Source of the DNA: Brachypterus glaber
Taxonomy: Eukaryota > Arthropoda > Insecta > Coleoptera > Kateretidae
Length of the DNA stretch: 64,000 nucleotides
Direction of reading: 5' to 3'
Assembly: GCA_958510825.1 (NCBI GenBank)
Contig: OY294044.1
Location: 105,500,893 to 105,564,892, forward strand
Part shown: positions 56,340-64,000 of the stretch, piece after piece
How the letters are laid out: every line of letters starts with the position of its first letter
Numbering within the stretch: position 1 is the stretch's first letter
The notes under the pieces: generated by a model
The model's input: only the letters and a program-made list of their open reading frames with translations
What the model was told of the DNA's origin: nothing
The model's database searches: none
Made by a program: the position numbers and the translations under genes

Positions 56340-58165
56340 CTGGCATAGAAATAGAATAGAAATAATAGAAATAGTTTATTCTTGCCAAAAGGTTTACAAT
56401 CGTCACATACATAAATATCATAAAATAATAAAATATAAAAGTTATACATTTAAATTTAAATCTTATACATTTAAATCACTGAAGTCATTTAATAAATATT
56501 CATCAGTACTGTAAAAGGCCTTATTCACTAAATATAATTTAATACGATTAACAAACACAGAAGACGGTAAACATCTAAAATTGTACGGTAACATATTAAA
56601 GAACATTTTACAATGAAAGTTTGTACCTGTTTTAGATTTGCTTAATCTGAGGAAAGGTAAGGTAAAATTATTATTATTTCTCGTATTGTAAGAATGTACA
56701 TTTGAATGCTGAGTAAAGTTCTCAAGTTTGTTTTTCATATAAACTAGACAATTTAAAATATAGAGACAGGGAAAAGTGAGAATTTTCAAGCTTTTAAAAT
56801 GTTCCCTACAATCATCCCTATATTTTAAACCCGCTATCACTCTAACTGCCTGACGCTGCAGGCCGAAAATTCTTAATTTACATGTGGAATGACCCCATGC
56901 TAAAATCCCGTAATTCAAGCTAGATTGAATTAGTGCAAAATATGTATTCCTTAATATCAACTGAGACAGAGAAAAAGAGAGTGATCTTAACAAATATATA
57001 TTTTTACATAGTTTTTTGGCCAAGGCTTCACCGTGGCTATTCCAAGTCAAACCAGAATCTAAGTATAAACCCAAAAATTTTGTGTCGTTTTTGAAGTCAA
57101 AATCTTGTTCATCAAAGTTTCTGAGTGTGAATATCATATTGACAGTTTTGTTTTGATTAAGACTAAGTCTGTTGTCCAAAAACCATTCATTGGCCTTTGA
57201 CTGAATATCCTGCATTTCAATAAGACCCCTATCGAAATCATCATTTTCCACTGAGAAAGTTGTGTCATCAGCAAAGAGTGTAGTCTTAGCATCAGACACA
57301 AAATTCGGAAGGTCATTGATGAAAATCAGAAAGAGTAGGGGACCCAGGATTGACCCCTGGGGGACTCCATACCCTATTGGCCTGTCACTGGACCTGGAAT
57401 TGTTAAATAAAACTTGTTGTGATCTCCCTGATAGATAAGAACTAATTAATTTAATACTATTTGGACAAAAATTATAAAAGTATAGCTTTCTTATTAAAAT
57501 GTCGTGGGATACGCAGTCAAAGGCCTTGGTTAAGTCTAGAAAAGTTGAAAAGTTAAATTTTTTATTTTCAAAACTATCAATAATCATATTAACAAATCTT
57601 AGAATAGCATCAATGGTAGATTTACCCTTACGGAAACCAAACTGAACCTTAGTAAAAAGGTCATAAGTTTCAAAATAAGTGCAAATCTGATTAAATAGTA
57701 TTCTTTCAAAAACTTTGGACATTATTGGAAGAATCGATATGGGTCTATACGAGTTAGTATCGTTAATATTGTTATTTTTTGGGATTGGAATAACCACGGC
57801 ACGCTTAAGTTCGTCGGGGAAGACCCCTGCTGTGATGCAGTGGTTTATGATTTTAGTCAAAGGAATCACAATATGATTTTTCATGGATCGAATGAGCTCA
57901 GAGTTTAGCCCAAAAAAATCCCTACTTTTACTTTTTGATAAATTGTCAATCGCAGTTCGAACCTCATTAAAGGTCGTTTCTCTAAAACTAAAATCACAAT
58001 TAACCACGGGTAGATTTAGCATATGCTGCAAAGGGTCGCTTTTGGCCTGTTCTAAAGAGCTAATAACTTGCTCGGCAATATTAGTAATAGGATTAGTCAA
58101 AGAAAAATTACTAAATACAATTAAAAGAAAATAAAGAAAATAACTATACATACATATCATAGTTT
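56340..58165 (-). mobile_element. 5'-truncated LINE with an open RT frame, in intron 2
   Basis: Includes the frame 56463-58160 and a 3' UTR ending GGCAAGAATAAACTATTTCT with a TTTCTAT-type simple tail (56342-56370). The apurinic endonuclease and ORF1 regions are missing. It lies antisense to the host gene and directly next to another same-strand LINE fragment (58180-58690). Target duplication not resolved. Confidence 0.8.
56463..58160 (-). CDS. Non-LTR retrotransposon reverse transcriptase, open 565 codons
   Basis: An RNA-directed DNA polymerase of Jockey/CR1 style, used for target-primed reverse transcription. Motifs in order: NSYRPISILP (136-145), VQFGFRKGKSTIDAI (172-186), FLDLTKAFDCVSHD (207-220), GVPQGSILGPLLFLIFINDL (265-284), FADD catalytic pair (296-299). 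A thumb/C-terminal domain follows with NYGILAWGHS, LQRQAVRVIAGLKY and the closing FYSTDEYLL. The first 20-odd residues are hydrophobic and probably not part of the true protein, since upstream sequence is the tail of the neighbouring LINE. The absence of stops over 1.7 kb suggests a recent insertion, but without endonuclease it cannot be autonomous. Confidence 0.85.
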   Translation of the reverse strand: MICMYSYFLYFLLIVFSNFSLTNPITNIAEQVISSLEQAKSDPLQHMLNLPVVNCDFSFRETTFNEVRTAIDNLSKSKSRDFFGLNSELIRSMKNHIVIPLTKIINHCITAGVFPDELKRAVVIPIPKNNNINDTNSYRPISILPIMSKVFERILFNQICTYFETYDLFTKVQFGFRKGKSTIDAILRFVNMIIDSFENKKFNFSTFLDLTKAFDCVSHDILIRKLYFYNFCPNSIKLISSYLSGRSQQVLFNNSRSSDRPIGYGVPQGSILGPLLFLIFINDLPNFVSDAKTTLFADDTTFSVENDDFDRGLIEMQDIQSKANEWFLDNRLSLNQNKTVNMIFTLRNFDEQDFDFKNDTKFLGLYLDSGLTWNSHGEALAKKLCKNIYLLRSLSFSLSQLILRNTYFALIQSSLNYGILAWGHSTCKLRIFGLQRQAVRVIAGLKYRDDCREHFKSLKILTFPCLYILNCLVYMKNKLENFTQHSNVHSYNTRNNNNFTLPFLRLSKSKTGTNFHCKMFFNMLPYNFRCLPSSVFVNRIKLYLVNKAFYSTDEYLLNDFSDLNV

Positions 58166-58179
58166 AAATCTAAAGTCTA

Positions 58180-58690
58180 GATGGTAATATACCACATAAA
58201 AACTGATCTTCCAAATATTCATTTATGTTATAATAACACTTTTCTAGGAGTTGATTTAAAAAATGTGTTTTTAAAGAGTTTATTGCTTTCAATTAATTTT
58301 ATATTATTGGGAACCTTATTAAAGAGTTTAACACCAATATATTTTATTCCCTTCTCAAATTTAGCAGTGTTGTGTCTAGGAATTGCAATAACACTTCCGT
58401 TATGTGTAGCATAATTGTGAAAAGTATTACTTTTAAACCGACTAAAATTAGTTTTTACATACATAACAGTTTCAAGTATAAAAATACATGCTAGTGGAAG
58501 AAATCTTAATTCTTTAAATAAAGCTCTACATGAGTCGCGACTATAGGCAACTGATATGTTTCTAATAGCCTTCTTCTGTATTTTAAAAATTCTGTCGGCA
58601 TGATGTGTAAGTCCCCAAAACATAATTCCATATTCTAGATACAAATTCAGAGTGGTAGTAAGATCTAATGACAGTGGGATTAACAATGGT
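58180..58690 (-). pseudogene. LINE RT C-terminal fragment, upstream of the intact copy
   Basis: The frame 58228-58686 reads LYLEYGIMFWGLTHHADRIF, KIQKKAIRNISVAYSRDSCR, then FKELRFLPLACIFILETVMY and LFNKVPNNIKLIE. This is the domain after reverse transcriptase. The frame breaks at the very end (KVLL-stop, where relatives have CYYNINEYL). The sequence differs clearly from 56463-58160, so it is another family of the same broad type rather than a duplication. Confidence 0.75.
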
Positions 58691-58777
58691 TCTTAATCTT
58701 CAAAAATTTGCATGTTTTGATGGGTTTAAACAATAGGGAAAAGTTTTCTTTTGATAGCAGCTGTATTTTTTTTATAG

Positions 58778-59262
58778 AGAAGAAAGTAGTGGACGACTAC
58801 CTCTCAGAGATGCGGTGGAACGGAGACCACCACCAAACGAGGCATACTTAAAGCAAGATGACACGATAGAAACCGTTGCAGATGATTCAGTAGAAAACAA
58901 CGTAGAAAATGTAGAAAATGAGGAAAACTATGGTTCTATACGGCAGCCCCAATTCGAATCAGTACCATTTCAAGCCGGGTTCCCGTACCACCTCCATCCA
59001 AATGGAGTAATTTCACAGAGCTTCTACCCTTCACTGCCTTTACAATCCTTTTATTCGCCTATACAAGTTTTTAAAACCATTATAGGAGATCACAGAAAAA
59101 CTTCTCCTTATGGGATTGATAACAGTTTTCAGCAGGTTTTCAGTCCACCTAGATATAGGGTTGATAATGAGTTCCAGCAACTTTATGCCCATCCGCTTGC
59201 TGCAAGGGCTGGGAGAAGTTTGTTCCCGAGTCATCCATTTTCTAGGCAAAAATTAGAAACCG
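58778..59262 (+). CDS. GH18 (chitinase-like) gene, exon 3
   Basis: The acceptor is TGTATTTTTTTTATAG and the donor is ACCG then GTGAGT. One base completes the Ile codon from exon 2, then EESSGRLPLRDAVERRPPPN, an acidic stretch DSVENNVENVENEENYGSI, and an aromatic/Pro-rich part (FYPSLPLQSFYSPIQVF, YGIDNSFQQVF, YRVDNEFQQLYAH). It ends SRQKLET plus one base. It is 161 full codons with no stop. It is likely a flexible extracellular linker or pro-region; I recognise no domain. Two related phrases, (Y)GIDNSFQQVF and YRVDNEFQQLY, look like a short internal repeat. The exon is much less AT-rich than its introns. Confidence 0.8.
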
Positions 59263-59337
59263 GTGAGTAAAAAAATAATATTTTAATCAAAATATGTCTT
59301 ATTTTCCTAAAACTCTTGAAAACTGACTAAATTCTTA

Positions 59338-59998
59338 GGGGCTGTCTATATATTACGTAACGCAATTTTTCAAAAAATTGTTTCGCAATAAATTTAACTA
59401 TATTCTTACTATTGATTCGTTTTTCTCGACAAAACAAACATGAACCTAAAATATAGTATAACATAAACTTAAACGAACATTACACGAAACAATCACTCAA
59501 ACTTTAAAAAAATATTCATAATCAATATCACACAGGGAAAAACTACTAGGTACCTCTTTTTACACTGAGTGTCACATATAACACGTATATTGTTTATGTA
59601 CAGGTACACAAAATAGTATACACATTGGTGATCTGTGAGCACACATTCCGCGCAAAAATGTATCATCGCCGATGATTCATCGGCAAGATCACGCAAGAAC
59701 AGGGCCGTAAGATTTTTTTTTAATATCAATGTCAACAGTTTTTTTACTGATTACAATATTATTTAAATATGCATAGTTCCGTCAATTTTTGTGTGAAAAA
59801 GGGAATTATGGGCCACTAAATAGTAATTTATGTTCAAATAAAAATACATCTACCAAGCTTAGGAAATAAACATTAAATTTATTAAATTCCGTTACGTAAC
59901 GTTTACCCAGACACCCCCCCCCCCCTCCCCCTGCAACAAACTGTAAGACTTTCTCTGACCCCCCCCCTAGGCGCGTTACGTAATATATGGACAGCCCC
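59338..59998. mobile_element. PIF/Harbinger-like MITE, GGGGCTGTC ends, 661 bp
   Basis: Ends GGGGCTGTCTATATATTACG then TAACGC and the inverse, TTA on both sides (59335-59337, 59999-60001). It shares the TACGTAACGC sub-terminal word and polyC stretch with the smaller 7603, 18449 and 46721 elements. It has no convincing protein and lies in intron 3. Confidence 0.65.
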
Positions 59999-60035
59999 TT
60001 AGGGGCAACATATTCCAGTATACAGAGTAATCAAT

Positions 60036-60886
60036 AACTGGCAACTTATACAATTTTTCTGAACATTTACCATATAAAAGGAAAGGTTAAATTGTAATTA
60101 TCTAAAATTACATACAGGGTGATCAGTAACTGCCATGGAAAAATTTAAAAGATGATTCTGCATCCAAAAATATGAAAAAAAGTTCCTATAAAGGTTGGTC
60201 CGCAAATGAGCCCCAAGGGAGCTACGGCCCTTTAAAATTGTAATAAAAATAAGGTTTTTAATTAATAACTCTGGTACCCTTTAAGCTAGAGCGACGAGCT
60301 TTTGCATGTATACTAATAATAAGGGCAATAAGTTTATGTTAATTTAATTTTTTTGAATTTATCCAGAGGCGTCTCTAGACGGAAAAATGTATTAGGCTTA
60401 ACACATTTTTGCCCCAAACTTTTTTATGTGTACTTTTTTTGGATTTTTTTTTAAATATGAATTCCTTGAGTAAAAATACATCAAAAATATCATAGTGTAG
60501 GAGCAACCGTTTTCAAAAAAAATGCAGAGGAAGTAACATTTTGTGCTACCAAAAACGTTACTTTTTAAAAAAATACTCCTTTAATATTATATTTAGGTGT
60601 TTTGGTGAAGAATACTTTTTTGCTCAGTTTTAAATGAAGCTTCCCTGCAGCATTAAAATTTTATTGTTGCTTTTTTTTGTTCCCCATTTAATATGTATTC
60701 TTCGAAGGGCCGTAGCTCCCTTAGGGCTCATTTTCAGACCAGCCTTTATAGAAACTTTTTTTCATATTTTTGGATGTAGAATCACCTATTAAATTTTGCC
60801 ATGGCAGTTACTGATGTAATTTTAGATAATTACAATTTAAACTTTCCTTTTTTATGGTAAATGTTCAGAAAAATTGTATAAGTTGA
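60036..60886. mobile_element. Long palindrome related to the CAGGGTGATC MITE
   Basis: Outer arms AACTTATACAATTTTTCTGA then ACATTTACCAT and the inverse at 60845-60886. Inside, ATACAGGGTGATCAGTAACT (60112) starts a block like 37820-38493, mirrored up to GGCAGTTACTGATG (60803). The right CACCCTGTA end is lost. It appears to be one CAGGGTGATC element fused inside a wider inverted duplication. Confidence 0.6.
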
Positions 60887-60908
60887 TGCTCATCTTTTTC
60901 TTGGTCTA

Positions 60909-61811
60909 GAGGAAATGCGCCTAATTTCGGATGGTTTCAAAATTTCGGATAGTAGTGTATTTAAGATACTGTCTGCAAAGGTAAACAGAAACCTACTTTT
61001 ATATGAAGCCAAAAGTCAAACTAAATCCGTCCTGTAATATGATAACGGTAGAGCTTCTCCCCTTTAAATGGCAGCACAAATCGTTTATATTGCAAATGGC
61101 AGTTTTGTGCTCAGTTGCATTATTATGCTTGTTTATTTTATAAATAATCGTTATAAAAGTTCGTGATTCTGTCTTGGGTAAGTTATGATGTTAGTTAAGT
61201 TGATCCACTATTCATAATTAAGCAATTTGAAAACGTAAACATTCTACAAATTTCTAATCTAAAAAGCAGAAAGTTGCCTAATTTCGGATAGACCATTTTT
61301 GTGCATTTGATTCCCAATTTCGGATATCCGCAAGGTAATTATTATTCAGGATAACCAACCATTAATTATTATTTTTATAATGATACAACAAACTAAGATA
61401 AACAATTTTGAAAAAACGAAAATTACCTAAGATACTAAGATATTCGAAATTGGGAATCTAAAATTATAGTTCCTATAGTATTTCGTAGAAAATCGCTTAA
61501 TGATTAAATTACGTCTTAAATGTGAAGGAATAACAAGAAACATAAGCAATGGGATCCAGATCTACTCTTAAAAAAAATTTTTCGGATATGTCCGAAATTA
61601 GGAGCCCTTTTTCAAATGCACAGAAATGCGCTGATTTTTTTTAACCGTGTTTTTTGGAAAAAATAAACTGTAATAAAATTGCTTTTATAATAAATCATGG
61701 TTCGCTATAATAAGTTGTATCTGGTTATATAAAAAAAATATCAAAAAGTAATACCGAGTATTAAATATTGAATACATTGTAAATGGTATCCGAAATTAGG
61801 CGACTTTCCTC
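60909..61811. mobile_element. Inverted-repeat element with CCTAATTTCGGAT words
   Basis: Ends GAGGAAATGCGCCTAATTTC then GGAT and the inverse (ATCCGAAATTAGGCGACTTT then CCTC), TA on both sides (60907-60908, 61812-61813). The word CTAATTTCGGAT or its inverse appears about six times, in both orientations. No transposase. It lies in intron 3. Confidence 0.65.
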
Positions 61812-62012
61812 TATTGTTGACAGAATAAATTTAACTTTTCAAAAACATTTTTCTATAGGAATAATTAATAATTATCGGAATTATAGGAATAAGACGTAAA
61901 ATAACAGTCAGTTTGACCCATAATATGGGTTGACATGTTATTATTGACATATTATGTCAACAATTCTCAAAAGCACAATAGGTTAACAAAATAGCACTAT
62001 GGTCTGTTTCAT

Positions 62013-62749
62013 CAAGCAAGAGAGTAAATTAAAAATCGCACAGTGAATATTTTCAAAACAGATTCGAATATTGGATTTACGTATATACTGCGTAGTTTAT
62101 TTTATAAAACATAACTATATTCTATACTCCTTCCAGTTATGCAAGATAGTAAGGGACGCGGCCCGTTTTACACCACAGAGCGCATAAATAGCATAATTAT
62201 GCATAAATAGTAGTGTATCAAAAATTTAACAGATTTCGGTACTTTTTTCCTGGAAAGGGCCTATCCAAAGACTCGCATAACAAGCATAGTACATAAGAAT
62301 GCGATGCCAGGATTGGCTTGATGTGTCGTCATGTATCTTGTAATGGTTGTTATACGACCTTTTGGATAGACCTTAATTTGTAATTGTAACCTAAAAATTT
62401 AACGTTTTCCTTGTGTTCAATATAATTTACGTTTGTACAATATGTAGAATATGCTAATTTAGTGTGAATAAAGAACCATATAAACCAAAAAGTACCTTTT
62501 TCAATACCATACAAAATAACATTAAGTATAACCATTTTTTATGTAACTTTTTCTTCTTTTATTAGCTTTAACGACCATCAATTATTGTTATAATATTTTA
62601 TATGTTGATGTAGCTTAAAAATCGCGGGAATTTTAAACTACTATCTTGCATAATTGGACGGACTATATACACAAACATATACTATTCAAACTTTTTCAAA
62701 CCTGTTGTAAAAATATTTACTGTGCGATTTTTAATTAATTCTCTTGCTT
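62013..62749. mobile_element. Inverted-repeat element with a nested element
   Basis: AGCAAGAGAGTAAATTAAAA then ATCGCACAGT on the left is mirrored at 62718-62749 (ACTGTGCGATTTTTAATTAA then TTCTCTTGC). A second element is nested at about 62131-62669, bounded by TCCTTCCAGTTATGCAAGAT and its inverse. A truncated copy at 23895-24050 (TTCTATACACAAACATATAC) shows the uninterrupted sequence. Confidence 0.6.
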
Positions 62750-62895
62750 CAATTTTTTACTCAGATTGTGCACGGAGTTTACAGTCCCTAATATTCTATT
62801 CATTTTTACAAGTAATATAATATATTATTTATTTATTAATAAACTTATTCAGTTGTCTGCATAAAAGAAAAATAATCCTTTGTTTTTAATTTTAG

Positions 62896-63111
62896 AAAAT
62901 ATCAACAAAAATGAAAAGAAAATAGTTTGTTACGTCCAGGGCCAATCAGCATACAGAAAAGAGCCCCTTACCTTCAGTCCAGAGGACATAGATCCTTTTG
63001 CTTGCACACACGTGATCTATGCTTTCGCCTTTATAGATCCTCATAGTTTTCAGCTGATTCCAAACGATGACGAGTTTGATATAGTGCAAGGAGGATATAG
63101 GTCAATTTCAG
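62896..63111 (+). CDS. GH18 (chitinase-like) gene, exon 4: start of the catalytic barrel
   Basis: The acceptor is TTTTTAATTTTAG and the donor is TCAG then GTAATT. With the leftover base of exon 3 it reads ENINKNEKK, then KIVCYVQGQSAYRK (barrel strand 1), LTFSPEDIDPFACTHVIYAF (helix 1 and strand 2), AFIDPHSFQLIPNDDEFDIV and GGYRSISG. This is the opening of glycoside hydrolase family 18, which hydrolyses chitin by substrate-assisted catalysis: the (K)xVCY, Y-R and PEDIDPxxCTHxIYAFA blocks are diagnostic. The conserved GG of strand 3 and the DxxDxDxE catalytic motif are not in the window. GH18 begins near residue 246 of the joined protein, much later than in a simple secreted chitinase. It could equally be a non-catalytic chitinase-like protein; the catalytic exon would decide. 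Confidence 0.85.
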
Positions 63112-63230
63112 GTAATTTTTTTCAAAACCATGTTTTATTCATTTTATTTTTCGTTTTATGAAAAAAGAAACTTTTTTTGAAAAAATATAGGGAAAAGTAT
63201 TATTTTATTGGCAGCAGAATTTTTTTAACT

Positions 63231-63297
63231 TCCACGATAGCTCAGTTGGTATTCGGAAGATCTCAGGTGGTTCAAATCCTGGTTATAGAAGAAACTT
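63231..63297 (+). ncRNA. tRNA-like sequence (tRNA pseudogene or SINE head)
   Basis: TAGCTCAGTTGGTA matches the tRNA A box and GGTTCAAATCC the B box. The spacing between them is too short for a complete anticodon arm, and the acceptor and T stems pair poorly (TCCACGA at the start, TTATAGA at the end). A T-run follows at 63296. It is therefore a deleted tRNA copy or the head of a tRNA-derived SINE, in intron 4 of the GH18 gene. Confidence 0.5.
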
Positions 63298-64000
63298 TTT
63301 ATTTAACTCTCTATCTCAATTTTTTTTAACTCTTATCTCTAACATTATGTTCGAAACGTCAATAACCTTTTTCCTATCATCTTCTATGAAAATGAAATTT
63401 AGCACACTCTTTTGTTCTTTATAAAACGCCTCATATCGCACTAGTTTGATATTTCTACATCACACTCGTGTGATATTTATGTATTGAGGTTTGCCTAATT
63501 TTATTTAGATATTTACCTTGTTTTATAAACCATTTTCCACCTTTGACCACAGCCTTTTATATCTTTTAAGTGTTTTAATCCAAATATTTCTGTTTTTCAT
63601 GTCAAAAATAGAAACTGTAATTATAACGTTACTATTTTAACCATTACTGTCTAGTCTACACAGTCTTATAAAAATTACTTAATTTTTTATTTAGTTACCT
63701 TACATTACATAAAAAACATCAATATACAAAGTATTTTTCTTATGAAATGTAAAACAGTACCATTATACTGCCTTATATGGCAGCATAACCACATAAATCT
63801 AATTTAATAAGCAAACTCAAGTTTGCATTTATTTAGGAATAGGCAACCCATTAAACAGCTATGTATTGTATTAAATGCCGATTCTGCAAAAACAATTATG
63901 CTATATGAGACTAAGAGACTTATTTGGAAAACTTTTTTCATCAGAAATAGTCCATGACAATGTCTTTTCCACCAACAACTCAATATTTTTTAAAATGCAG
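63298..64000. other. Intron 4, no feature recognised
   Basis: AT-rich non-coding sequence to the window edge. The next GH18 exon is not visible before 64000. Confidence 0.45.

Noticed and set aside
56463..58160. The RT frame as a domesticated host gene
   Set aside because: It is complete with LINE motifs, a 3' UTR and a simple tail in an intron, antisense to the host gene; a recent LINE copy explains it.

Overview
The window looks like a piece of an AT-rich, repeat-packed arthropod (most likely insect) nuclear genome. Three things point there: a multi-exon gene with GT-AG introns and a glycoside hydrolase family 18 (chitinase-type) domain of insect style; many 5'-truncated non-LTR retrotransposon tails; and a dense population of short inverted-repeat DNA transposons. 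The order cannot be fixed from the sequence alone. There are no bacterial operons and no CRISPR array.

Only one host gene is supported. It is on the + strand and runs from about 49.58 kb past the right edge. Four exons join with matching phases: 49579-49596 (first half of a signal peptide), 55910-56121, 58778-59262 and 62896-63111. Together they give 310 residues: a secretion signal, an unusually long Ser/Glu/Pro-rich region of about 225 residues, then the start of a GH18 barrel (KIVCYVQGQSAYRK, then CTHVIYAFAF). The catalytic exon with the DxxDxDxE motif must lie beyond 64000. The introns hold two same-orientation antisense LINE copies (one with a 565-codon open reverse transcriptase frame), several inverted-repeat elements and a tRNA-like sequence.

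Region by region. 0-7 kb: a TA-flanked element with ATGTA-type words, then a 2.2-kb composite (an AACCGACTTCC element broken by a LINE tail and by an inverted pair of 413-bp MITEs). 7-18.7 kb: LINE tails, hairpin MITEs, Tc1/mariner-like palindromes, nested CACTA-like and word-repeat elements. 19-28 kb: a decayed reverse transcriptase, a GC-rich hairpin, a family with 6-bp target duplications, and a 1.76-kb mariner palindrome that still carries a transposase helix-turn-helix fragment. 28-39.5 kb: a row of long palindromic non-autonomous elements with Tc1/mariner-, Chapaev-, hAT- and CACTA-like ends. 39.7-40.2 kb: a Penelope-like element remnant with two inverted hammerhead-ribozyme-like motifs and a 12-bp target duplication. 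41-43.7 kb: a higher-order tandem array and more word-repeat elements. 47.7-49.5 kb: a second higher-order array running up to the first coding exon.

The most unusual signal is a set of inverted-repeat elements. In it, elements with almost the same ends (CCCAGxCxGCACA, TA target) enclose quite different interiors, each made of one short, often palindromic word repeated many times. Several unrelated-looking elements in the window follow the same plan.
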